This document shows, one piece after another, positions 56,317 to 63,907 of a DNA stretch of 64,000 nucleotides. The DNA lies in the NCBI RefSeq assembly GCF_000310145.2, contig NZ_AMXA01000005.1, forward strand, positions 62,001-126,000, written 5' to 3'. The stretch is from Thauera sp. 28. GTDB taxonomy: Bacteria > Pseudomonadota > Gammaproteobacteria > Burkholderiales > Rhodocyclaceae. The notes under the pieces were generated by a model, which was not told the DNA's origin, made no database searches, and was given only the letters and a program-made list of their open reading frames with translations. The stretch's first letter is position 1; each line of letters opens with the position of its first letter. Both the position numbers and the translations under genes were made by a program.

Positions 56317-57082
56317 ACGGACGCTTCACGGCTTGGACTTCGGGCTCGACCACACAGGGCGGATGCGCGGAATCGACGAGGTGGAGCAGGGACTCGCCTG
56401 CAAATGCGAATGCCCGGAGTGCGGAAGTCCGCTTGTCGCCAGAAAGGGGGCTGTGCGCGTGCATCACTTCGCGCACCAAGGAGAGAGCTGCACCACCGGC
56501 GCCGAAACCGCGCTCCATCGGATGGCCAAACAGATCGTGGCGGACGAGCGTCGTCTCGTCGAACCCGGACGGGACACGCCGACAGTCTTCCGCGACGCCG
56601 CGCTACCGGATGAAATGTACTGGCCCGGCCGGCGCCCCGACGTCGTTCTCTTGACCGAGTCGATGACCCTGCATGTCGAGGTGACCGTAACCCATCGATG
56701 TAGCCCCGAAAAGCTGGAGGAGATCGTTCGTACAGGAATCCCGACCATCGAGCTTGACCTCTCGACGGCCTATCGGCGCAAGCGCCTGGGTTGGACGATC
56801 GAGCAGCTTACCGATCGTCTCGTTCACGATCCTGCGATTCGACGCTGGCTCCATCTGCCAGAGCCAGCAGCGGAGAAGGAGTGGCGAACAACCACCCCTG
56901 AGACGCAGACTCAGACCAAGCCCGCAGTCCCCGTCACCAGCACACGGACGTCCCGCATCTACGCCCCCTTCGAAGGCACGTTGCTCGTATTCGATCCTTG
57001 GTATGGGCTAGTGCCACGTGATCCCGTCGCACGCGCTCAGCTCATCCGCGAACTGGATGCGCGGCGGTCCACCGAGAAATAG
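56309..57082 (+). CDS. CoiA-like / PD-(D/E)XK nuclease-type protein with zinc-finger N-terminus
   Basis: The 257-residue protein has CKCECPECGSPLVARKG followed by VRVHHFAHQG, the Cys4/His pattern of competence protein CoiA and related nucleases. A PD-(D/E)XK-like core follows, with RRPDVVLLTESMTLHVEVTV. A Pro/Thr-rich linker (about 210-235) precedes a final short domain. CoiA-type proteins act in DNA uptake and recombination, while other members of this fold act in defence islands. It is translationally coupled to the 76-residue protein. Confidence 0.75.
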   Translation: MSERTLHGLDFGLDHTGRMRGIDEVEQGLACKCECPECGSPLVARKGAVRVHHFAHQGESCTTGAETALHRMAKQIVADERRLVEPGRDTPTVFRDAALPDEMYWPGRRPDVVLLTESMTLHVEVTVTHRCSPEKLEEIVRTGIPTIELDLSTAYRRKRLGWTIEQLTDRLVHDPAIRRWLHLPEPAAEKEWRTTTPETQTQTKPAVPVTSTRTSRIYAPFEGTLLVFDPWYGLVPRDPVARAQLIRELDARRSTEK

Positions 57083-57242
57083 ACGCAGGGCGGCGAGCTA
57101 CGACGGGTCGAAAACGTGCGGCACCATCGGCGGGCGCGACCCACCAGAGAACACGCCAAGCCTGCGGCTCCTCGCCCTGCAACCCCCTCCGGCCGCCAGA
57201 AAGCTTGGCCGTATCATCGTTTCTGCGAAAAAATCAGGATCC

Positions 57243-57339
57243 TTTCACCGTATTCGAGAATCGGTTGGTGGGGGGTTCTCATCGAAGAGTGAAATTTCCG
57301 GCGCCGCTGTCGGTGGAACCGTTTCACCGTATTTGAGAA
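57243..57339. repeat. Short direct and inverted repeats, possible insertion-element ends
   Basis: TTTCACCGTATTCGAGAA (57243-57260) recurs as TTTCACCGTATTTGAGAA (57322-57339), one mismatch in 18. Between them TTCTCATCGAAGAGTGAAA (57276-57294) reads as an imperfect inverted copy. Such patterns fit the multiple terminal repeats of some insertion sequences, but no transposase is present and the element was not identified. Confidence 0.55.
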
Positions 57340-57348
57340 CCTACCTAC

Positions 57349-57453
57349 CTGTCGGGCACTGCACGTGAGCTGATCCGCAATCCGGCGACCGAGGCCTTCT
57401 TCGGCCCGGTCAGCTATTGGGAAACGATCGTCAAGATCAGCATCGGCAAGTAG
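57349..57453 (+). pseudogene. VapC-type (PIN domain) toxin remnant
   Basis: A frame without a start codon encodes LSGTARELIRNPATEAFF and then VSYWETIVKISIGK before TAG. The alignment of ARELI..NP..E..F and the W-E-x-x-I-K segment is that of PIN-domain VapC toxins, in which the glutamate is part of the metal site. Only about 34 residues survive, immediately after the short repeats. No VapB antitoxin gene is visible. Confidence 0.65.
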
Positions 57454-57460
57454 CGCCCGT

Positions 57461-57652
57461 CCCAAGCCGACGATCGACTACCTAAGCGACTGGGCCGCGG
57501 CCAATAGAGGCTGGCGGTGCAAGTACTACAAGCCCGACACCGACGAGGCCCAGTTCGCCCCCACACCGGCCACCGAGAAAGCGCTCGCCGGGCTAGCGTG
57601 GCTGAGGGAGCGCCAGCTCGTCGGCGCCAGACGCCCGTTTGCGGCAGGATGA
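57461..57652 (+). pseudogene. DUF3375 (JetA/Wadjet-type) gene remnant
   Basis: A frame from about 57461 without a credible start encodes IDYLSDWAAANRGWRCKYY, then TPATEKALAGLAWLRERQLVGA, and stops at TGA 57652. The order DYL..W....G.lrkyY......P......TPATEKAL.WL..L..r.fVG is that of the N-terminal part of DUF3375 proteins, the JetA subunit of Wadjet plasmid-defence systems. The remainder and the jetBCD partners are absent, so it is a relic. The identity rests on my recollection of the family pattern. Confidence 0.6.
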
Positions 57653-57741
57653 ACTATCCTGATTCCATACCATGACGTTGGCGAGGCGGCATGGCGCATG
57701 TCGCACTGCCGCCTGCCGCGGGCAACCGGGAGGGAATAGCG

Positions 57742-59013
57742 ATGACGCCGTCTATTGGAACCCAGCTTCAATCGTTCTCGCGACGCACATGCAGCCGCAT
57801 CCAGCCTAGGCCATGGGAAACGGCGGCCCGAACGCTGGCGCTGGTCGTAATGGCCCTGCTGAGCATCGGCAGCGCCCAAGCGGACACGGCGCGAACCGCT
57901 GAAGCAGGCCCTGCAAGCGAACCGACGCGGCCCCTCGCCTACGTGGCGCTGCGCAATGCAGCAGCGGTACTCGCGCTCGACATCGACAGCGGCAAAACCG
58001 TAGCGCGCATCCCAGTCGGGCCTCTGCCGCTGGGGACCACAGCAAGCCGGGACGGAACGCGGGTGGCCGTGGTGACGCGTGAACGCACGGCAGTCGAACT
58101 GATCGACACCCGCACGCAGACAGTAATCGGCCAGTGGCTCTTTCGCGATCTGCTGCGCACGGCTTACGAGGCCAAGCTGAGCACCGCCGGCCTGTCCGAC
58201 CCGACCGAAGGGCAGATTGTCTCGGTACTGTCGCGCTACACCATCGGCTCGGTGATCCTGTCGGGCCGGGGTGACACGCTGTTCGTGATCGGCAGGGAGG
58301 GCACCATCCTGCGCTTCGACGTCGACAGCGGCAAGGCGGACATGTTCGGCTTCCAGCTCGGGATCTCACCGGAGTTCCAGGCCCTGTTCGGACCGAGCCT
58401 GCACATCTTCGATGCGGTCGGCAGACTGTCTGCCGACGACCGGCGACTGTTCGTTCCGGATGCGAACCGCAACGGCATGATGATCCTGGATGCAGAGAAA
58501 CTCGAGGTCATCGGCGAACTGCCCGGGCTGATATACGGTAACTTCGACCTCGCCCGGGACGACAGCCTGCTCGCCATGCTCGCCTTCCACTTCGACGTGG
58601 CCGACCTGTCCGCCTTCACCGTTCGTCGTGTCGGCCGGGCCGATTACAACCCGACCCACGGCGGCTTCGCCGGCGCAACCTCCTCGGCCCACTGGCCGGT
58701 CGCCCTTTCCCCGGACGCGCACATTCTTTACGCGCCCCGGAACGACGCGCTGGGCCGGGGAAGCGCAACCAAGCCCACCATGGTTGTCGCGCTCGACACT
58801 CGCAGCGGCAAGCGGCTCGCAATGCGCCACATCGGCGATCAGCCCACCGACGGCCTGGCGGTGTCGCCCGACGGCCGTCGCGTAGTGGTCGTGGCGCCGG
58901 CGAGCAATGCCGTGCATGTCCTCGATGCGCAGAGCCTTGCGCCGATCAGGGTGATCGAGGTGGGGCCGACACCGCAGGCGGGGGTGCACTTCGTCGTCAG
59001 TGCGGGCAAGTAG
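57742..59013 (+). CDS. Exported YncE-like beta-propeller protein
   Basis: The 423-residue protein has a long N-terminal signal region ending in IGSAQADTA (hydrophobic ALVVMALLSIG). Repeats of the YVTN/YncE type follow: PLAYVALRNAAAVLALDIDSG early on, TLFVIGREG, RLFVPDANRNGMMILDAEKL and DGLAVSPDGRRVVVVAPASN. It is probably a periplasmic seven-bladed propeller. The start at 57742 has GGGAGGGA upstream. Substrate or partner is unknown. It stands apart from the restriction genes. Confidence 0.82.
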   Translation: MTPSIGTQLQSFSRRTCSRIQPRPWETAARTLALVVMALLSIGSAQADTARTAEAGPASEPTRPLAYVALRNAAAVLALDIDSGKTVARIPVGPLPLGTTASRDGTRVAVVTRERTAVELIDTRTQTVIGQWLFRDLLRTAYEAKLSTAGLSDPTEGQIVSVLSRYTIGSVILSGRGDTLFVIGREGTILRFDVDSGKADMFGFQLGISPEFQALFGPSLHIFDAVGRLSADDRRLFVPDANRNGMMILDAEKLEVIGELPGLIYGNFDLARDDSLLAMLAFHFDVADLSAFTVRRVGRADYNPTHGGFAGATSSAHWPVALSPDAHILYAPRNDALGRGSATKPTMVVALDTRSGKRLAMRHIGDQPTDGLAVSPDGRRVVVVAPASNAVHVLDAQSLAPIRVIEVGPTPQAGVHFVVSAGK

Positions 59014-59175
59014 TCCATCGCCATCTCGAGCGCCGGAGCAACCTGCGTCTGATTCGCCCCATGAATGCGACCCCCGTCACGGCGGCTTTCGGCTCAAGCG
59101 CTTAGCATTCCCATTTAGCCCAACTGGACCCCCTCGTCATTCTCGCGTCAGAGGACGGCGACGTTCGACTCGGTC

Positions 59176-59876
59176 ATGATCCTGAAAGAAGCCGACCCCA
59201 AGGACTCTCAGCTCACCGCGCTGGAAACCTACCTCGCTGCCCCAGGCGTTCCAGAAGCGACCCGGCAACAGATAGAACGCGAGTTGAAGATTCTCCGCGC
59301 CGGCATCAAGGGCGAGCGCGAATCCGCCTACGACATCGATTTCTACAGCGGCGCGAGCAAGAACCGCATCGTCATCCACGACCTGCGCATCGAGCACAAC
59401 GGCCGCGTCGCCCAGATTGACCATCTCATTCTCAACCGCCTGCTCGAAATCTATGTGCTCGAGACCAAGCACTTCAGCGAAGGCGTGTCGATCAACGAGC
59501 AAGGCGAATTCTCGATCTGGTTTGCGGGCAAGCCGCGCGGCATCCCATCACCGCTCGAGCAGAACGAGCGCCATATCGCGGTACTGCAGGACGTCTTCAA
59601 GACACTCGAAATGCCCACCCGCCTCGGCTTCCGGCTGCAGCCAAGGCAACGGGCGACACGTCCGCAAGCACCAGCAAGCTGACCACCTCCAAGCTCGCCA
59701 AGGCGCTGAACCTGAAGACACCTGAGCTGACCGAGCGCCTGGTCGCCCGCGGCCTGCTGGAGCTACGTGACGGCAAGACCTACATAACCGCAGAAGGCAA
59801 GGCAGCGGGTGGCGAGTTCCGCATCAGCCAGAAGTTCGGCCCCTACTTCCTGTGGCCAGAGAATCTGGCCGTGTGA
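59176..59876 (+). pseudogene. NERD-domain protein, internally deleted and frameshifted
   Basis: The first frame (ATG 59176 to about 59640) encodes a NERD nuclease-related domain: GERESAYDIDFYSGASKNRIVIHDLRIE in part, then QIDHLILNRLLEIYVLETKHFSEG. It shifts into a second frame near 59640-59660, which reads TSASTSKLTTSKLAKALNL and a winged-helix-like end EFRISQKFGPYFLWP before TGA 59876. The middle of the protein is missing, so one gene has lost an internal segment. NERD proteins are suspected DNA-processing enzymes. Confidence 0.75.
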
Positions 59877-60011
59877 CAAAGCGCACTATCGCATGTAGTT
59901 GATCACGCGACCGGTTTCGGATCATCGCGCAGCGATCCTGGAGCGCTCCCCGGGACCATCGCACGAGAGTGATCCTGCGTTTGCAGGAGAAGTGCGCGAA
60001 CGCCTTCGGAA

Positions 60012-60084
60012 GCTCGCGGCTTGCGCCGCTCCTACAGCAGGCCGCGGCGTGCCTCGCCCATGGGAGGGGCGCCAGCCGCGAGCT
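60012..60084. repeat. BIME-like pair of inverted REP elements upstream of the RluA gene
   Basis: GCTCGCGGCTTGCGCCGCT (60012 onward, ending CCTACA at 60036) is the inverse of the unit at 42174. A second copy in the direct sense, GAGGGGCGCCAGCCGCGAG, lies at about 60061-60083. The two face each other and can fold. They end 47 bases before the RluA gene. Confidence 0.75.
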
Positions 60085-60130
60085 TTCCGCGCCGGGCCGC
60101 CTGCTTCACCATGCAATCCCCCGTTCTGCG

Positions 60131-60778
60131 ATGAGCCCGATCGCCATGCCCACCGTCCTCCACCTCGACGATGACCTCCTCGTCGTCGACAAACCTGCCG
60201 GCCTGCTCTCCGTCCCCGCCCGTGGCGCGGACCGCCAGGACTGCCTGGCCGCCCGCATCCAGGCACTTCACGCGGACGCGCTGATCGTGCATCGCCTGGA
60301 TGCCCCCACCTCGGGGCTGGTGCTGTTTGCACGCGGACTGGAAATGCTGCGCCGGATGAGCCTCGCCTTCGAGCAACGTACCGTGGGCAAGCAGTACGTG
60401 GCGGTGGTGCACGGGCACCTCGCACTGGATGAGGGCGAGATCGACCTACCGCTCGGCGAGGACGCCGCCAACCGTCCGCGCCAGATCGTCGACCACCTGC
60501 ACGGTCGGCGCGCGCTTACCCGCTACCGGGTGCTGGCACGCATGGGGGAGGGCGCCGAGGCATGCACGCGCGTGGCGCTCAAGCCGGTGACCGGCCGCGC
60601 CCACCAGTTGCGCGTCCATCTGCTCGCCCTCGGCCACCCCATCCTGGGCGATCCGCTCTACGCGCCGCCCGCCAGCGTCGCACACTTCGTGCGCATGCAC
60701 CTGCACGCCACCCACATCGCCTTCATCCATCCGCGCACCCGGGTACCACTGCAGTTCGAAAGTCCGGTACCGTTCTAG
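60131..60778 (+). CDS. RluA-family pseudouridine synthase
   Basis: The 215-residue enzyme isomerises uridine in rRNA or tRNA. The catalytic Asp lies in VHRLDAPTSGLVLFA. The N-terminal LVVDKPAGLLSVP and the C-terminal GRAHQLRVHLLALGHPILGD are RluA signatures. No S4 domain is visible, which is usual for RluA itself. Start ATG 60131 gives the standard length. The exact RNA target is not evident. Confidence 0.92.
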   Translation: MSPIAMPTVLHLDDDLLVVDKPAGLLSVPARGADRQDCLAARIQALHADALIVHRLDAPTSGLVLFARGLEMLRRMSLAFEQRTVGKQYVAVVHGHLALDEGEIDLPLGEDAANRPRQIVDHLHGRRALTRYRVLARMGEGAEACTRVALKPVTGRAHQLRVHLLALGHPILGDPLYAPPASVAHFVRMHLHATHIAFIHPRTRVPLQFESPVPF

Positions 60779-60925
60779 GCTGGCCGGGAAGATCGCCGCA
60801 TGCGAAATGCGCGTCTCGATCCGCGCACCTGCGCATGCAGGCACCGGATTTGCTTCGATGACAGCGCGCCCGCCTGCGCGGCAGCGCCCCCACCCGACCC
60901 GCCTCATTTCAGTGCTCATCCAACC

Positions 60926-61378
60926 ATGAACCGCACCGACACCGATCACCAGGCCTCCAGCGCCTGCTTTGCCTACGGCTCGCTGATGTGCGACGACATC
61001 ATGACCGCCGTCTGCGGCACCCGCAGCACTCGGCGTCCCGCCACACTGCACGGCTACCGCCGCCGTGCGGTGGTCGGCGCGACGTACCCCGGTGTGGAGC
61101 CGAACGCCGATCACCGCGTACAGGGCGTGCTCTACCTCGAGCTCCCGGACTCAGCATGGCCGCGCCTGGACGGCTTCGAGGGCGAGGAGTACGAGCGCCG
61201 CATCGTCGAGGTCGAGATGGCCGACGGATCTCGCCTGCGGGCGTGGACCTACGTCTTTCGCCCTTGCTTCGCGCACCGGCTGGCGCCAGACGACTGGGAT
61301 TACGAGCACTTCCTGCGCGAGGGCAAGGCGCGCTTCGTCGCCGACTATATCGGCTTCGACACCCTGCAGGCACGATGA
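60926..61378 (+). CDS. Gamma-glutamylcyclotransferase-fold (AIG2-like) protein
   Basis: The 150-residue protein begins with the AIG2/GGCT signature ACFAYGSLMCDDIM and has RVQGVLYLELPDSAWPRLDGFEGEEYERRIVEV in part, including the acidic residue of the active site in GEEYER. These proteins cleave gamma-glutamyl amines or related peptides. It overlaps the next gene by four bases. The substrate is unknown. Confidence 0.88.
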   Translation: MNRTDTDHQASSACFAYGSLMCDDIMTAVCGTRSTRRPATLHGYRRRAVVGATYPGVEPNADHRVQGVLYLELPDSAWPRLDGFEGEEYERRIVEVEMADGSRLRAWTYVFRPCFAHRLAPDDWDYEHFLREGKARFVADYIGFDTLQAR

Positions 61379-61896
61379 GCAACCGCCGCGCACCCGCCTA
61401 CCTCGCCGGCTACCCGCCCGCACTCGTGCATCAGGTGACGACCCTGATCGAGCAGGGGCGCTTCGCCGACGCCATGCGCAAGCGCTACCCCGACGCCCAC
61501 ACCGTGCGCTCGGACAATGCGCTCTACGACTACGTGCAGGCGCTCAAGGCCGAGCACCTGCGCAGCGCGCCACCGCTCGGCAAGGTGCGCTTCGACAACA
61601 GCCTGCACGTCATCCACGGCGCGCTCGGCACCCACACCGCCATCTCGCGCGTGCAGGGTGCGCGCCTGCAGGCCAAGCGCGAGATCCGCGTCGCCACGCT
61701 GTTCCGCGCCACACCGGAGGCCTTCCTGCGCATGATCGTGGTCCATGAGCTGGCCCACCTGCGCGTGCGCGAGCACGACAAGGCCTTCTACCAGCTCTGC
61801 CAGCACATGGAGCCCGACTACCACCAGCACGAGTTCGACCTGCGCGCCTATCTCAGCTATCGCGATGCGGGTGGCGAGGCGCTGTGGGGGGCCTGA
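61375..61896 (+). CDS. YgjP-like zinc metallopeptidase
   Basis: The 173-residue protein contains the zinc motif VVHELAHLRVREHDKAFYQ, an HExxH with a further His. This is the layout of YgjP/WLM-type M48-like peptidases. It is coupled to the AIG2-like gene (ATGA overlap). The substrate is unknown. The protein is soluble with no signal peptide. Confidence 0.88.
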   Translation: MSNRRAPAYLAGYPPALVHQVTTLIEQGRFADAMRKRYPDAHTVRSDNALYDYVQALKAEHLRSAPPLGKVRFDNSLHVIHGALGTHTAISRVQGARLQAKREIRVATLFRATPEAFLRMIVVHELAHLRVREHDKAFYQLCQHMEPDYHQHEFDLRAYLSYRDAGGEALWGA

Positions 61897-62031
61897 GCGC
61901 CGCACACGCTCCCGGCCTGCCGGTGTCCGCTCCGCAAGAATCGGGTTGCACCTGCCAGGCGCGTCGCCATACTCGGGGCCAGCCGGGCTAGGCGCGCTGC
62001 GCGCCTGGCCGCCACCCACCGGGAGGACACC

Positions 62032-62895
62032 ATGGATGCACTCGACCACCACGCACGCCATTACGACACCGTGGCACGGGCGATCGCCTACCTCCGCGCC
62101 CGCGTCAGCGATCAGCCCGGGCTGGACGAAGTCGCCGCCGCCGTACATCTCAGCCCCGCGCACCTGCAACGCGTGTTCACCGAATGGGCAGGCATCTCGC
62201 CCAAACGCTTCCTGCAGCACCTCACCAAGGAATACGCACGCACACGCCTGCGCCAAGCGCTGGATATCCTGTCCGTCAGCGCCGAGGCCGGGCTGGGCAG
62301 TCCGAGCCGGCTGCACGACCTGATGGTGAGCTGCGAGGCCATGACTCCGGGCGAGATCAAGACCGCCGCACGCGGTATCGACATCGGCCACGGCATCGCC
62401 CCTACGCCCTTCGGCGCCGCGCTGGTGGCGTGGACACCACGCGGCGTATGCCACTTCGCCTTCCGCACGACCGACGACGCAGCCCTGCTTGCCGGACTGC
62501 GGGCCCAATGGCCGGCCGCCAGCCTGCACCGAGACGACGAGGCCGCCAGGCGCCTGATGCACGAGATCTTCCCACAGGCGCCAAGCCGCGGCCGCGTGCA
62601 TGTGGTGCTGCGCGGCACGAACTTCCAGATCAAGGTCTGGGAAGCGCTCATCCGCATCGAACCCGGCCACATCCTGTCCTACGGGCAGCTCGCACACGAA
62701 ATCGGCTTGCCACGCGCCGCACGCGCAGTCGGCACGGCGCTGGCGGCCAACACCATCGGCTACCTGATCCCCTGCCATCGCGTCATCCGCGACAGCGGCG
62801 AAACCGGCGAATACCGCTGGGGCAGCGAGCGCAAGCTGGCAATGCTCGGTCGCGAGGCGGGCTATTGCGCGACTGAGGACAGACGTTCTCACTAA
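62032..62895 (+). CDS. Ada-type methylated-DNA-protein-cysteine methyltransferase with AraC HTH
   Basis: The 287-residue protein has an AraC-type helix-turn-helix region (about 15-110; LDEVAAAVHLSPAHLQRVF and GISPKRFLQHL). An O6-alkylguanine-DNA methyltransferase domain follows (about 120-285), with the acceptor Cys in IPCHRVIRDSG. The N-terminal zinc-binding domain of E. coli Ada, with its methyl-phosphotriester acceptor Cys, is missing. It repairs alkylated guanine by suicidal transfer and may also regulate genes. Confidence 0.93.
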   Translation: MDALDHHARHYDTVARAIAYLRARVSDQPGLDEVAAAVHLSPAHLQRVFTEWAGISPKRFLQHLTKEYARTRLRQALDILSVSAEAGLGSPSRLHDLMVSCEAMTPGEIKTAARGIDIGHGIAPTPFGAALVAWTPRGVCHFAFRTTDDAALLAGLRAQWPAASLHRDDEAARRLMHEIFPQAPSRGRVHVVLRGTNFQIKVWEALIRIEPGHILSYGQLAHEIGLPRAARAVGTALAANTIGYLIPCHRVIRDSGETGEYRWGSERKLAMLGREAGYCATEDRRSH

Positions 62896-62927
62896 GGACA
62901 GCGCTGTCCCAGCGCACACTCTCAAAT

Positions 62928-62960
62928 GCTTGCGGCCCCATCATTGACGGGGCCGCAAGC
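62928..62960. terminator. 12-bp hairpin between the Ada-type and PEP-CTERM genes
   Basis: GCTTGCGGCCCC (62928-62939) and its exact complement (62949-62960) flank a 9-base loop between two convergent genes. It has only short T-runs on either side, so it probably serves both as a bidirectional terminator. Confidence 0.7.
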
Positions 62961-62994
62961 TCAATACTGAGGACTCGTCACAGATCGACGATCC

Positions 62995-63855
62995 TTAAAC
63001 CCACCGGCGACGCAACAAGCCAAGCAGGCTGAGGCTAAGCCCGGCCAAGGCCAGAGAGCCCGGTTCGGGGATCTGCACCGGCGCGGTCGTGATCATCGCT
63101 GCGAACTGGACCCGCGTCGTCGCATCCTCCGGCGTCACGAAGCCCAGGCACGGACTGCCGGTGGGCAAGCTCTGAGCGTTGAACACATAGTCACAGGCCG
63201 TCTGCGGCAGCGGATTGAGACCGCTCGTCAGCTCGAAGAAGCTGATGAAGTACTGCTGATCGATGCCGTCGCCGGTGTCATAAGTGAACATGAAGTTCAG
63301 CGCGTCACGGTCGAGCACGAAAATGTCGCCGCAGCCGTTCAGGTTGACCCCGACGCCGTTCGCCCCACCGTCTGCACAGGGGTTGGCGCCATTGGGCGTT
63401 TCCTCGAAGTAGACATTGAAGGTCTGCGTCACCGACGGCAATCCCGGCCCTGCAGGCACCAGGGGCGTCAAGGTCAGCGTCGACGCGATTGCGAAGCGCT
63501 CCGGGCGCGGGCTACCGGCCACGATCGGGTTGTTCAAGTGCGACAGGAAGATGTTGCCCACGGCGGCACCGTTGGTGTCCACAGAGGTGACAGCCGGACT
63601 GTTGGTGATATCGACACCGCTCTGCGGCCCCGTGGAAGGGCTTGGGTCGCCCCAGCGCAGCTGATGGTCGGTAACCGTCGTCCCGGCATCACCGAAGCGC
63701 CAGACGATGGAACTCGCATCGAACTTTGCATCAACCGTCACCTGCCATTGCGTGACGATAGCTGCCTCCGCAAGCGGCGCGGACATCATCCCGACCGAGA
63801 AGCCGGCGATTGCCAGCGCGATCAGGTGTGGCTTGGTGGTTTTGCGCGTGCCCAT
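62995..63855 (-). CDS. PEP-CTERM-anchored secreted protein
   Basis: The 286-residue protein has an N-terminal signal peptide (HLIALAIAGFSVGMMSAPLAEA). The C-terminal tripartite PEP-CTERM signal is QIPEPGSLALAGLSLSLLGLLRRRWV: the PEP motif, a hydrophobic helix and a basic tail. The middle is Thr/Asn-rich with few charges, typical of surface proteins sorted by exosortase. An LSHLNNP motif is close to the THxN family signature. It is likely processed by an exosortase and may be linked to exopolysaccharide or floc formation. No exosortase gene is in this window. Confidence 0.92.
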   Translation of the reverse strand: MGTRKTTKPHLIALAIAGFSVGMMSAPLAEAAIVTQWQVTVDAKFDASSIVWRFGDAGTTVTDHQLRWGDPSPSTGPQSGVDITNSPAVTSVDTNGAAVGNIFLSHLNNPIVAGSPRPERFAIASTLTLTPLVPAGPGLPSVTQTFNVYFEETPNGANPCADGGANGVGVNLNGCGDIFVLDRDALNFMFTYDTGDGIDQQYFISFFELTSGLNPLPQTACDYVFNAQSLPTGSPCLGFVTPEDATTRVQFAAMITTAPVQIPEPGSLALAGLSLSLLGLLRRRWV

Positions 63856-63891
63856 GACGATCTCCGTTATCCGAGTACCCGATCAAAGTCA

Positions 63892-63907
63892 AGCATCAAC
63901 TAGGCCA
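63892..63907 (-). promoter_or_regulatory. Candidate sigma-54 (RpoN) promoter for the PEP-CTERM gene
   Basis: On the minus strand TGGCCTAGTTGATGCT has the GG and GC dinucleotides separated by exactly ten bases, with T-rich flanks. It agrees with the TGGCAC-N5-TTGCT sigma-54 consensus at about 8-9 of 11 constrained bases. It would start transcription about 25 bases before the PEP-CTERM gene start. Confidence 0.6.

Larger units (their letters stand above)
57083..57741. other. Decayed intergenic region with gene remnants and short repeats
   Basis: The 659-base gap has no intact gene. It carries short repeats at 57243-57339, a VapC toxin remnant at 57349-57453 and a DUF3375 remnant at 57461-57652. 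The rest (57083-57240 and 57653-57741) shows nothing recognisable except the upstream region and ribosome binding site of the following beta-propeller gene. Confidence 0.7.
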
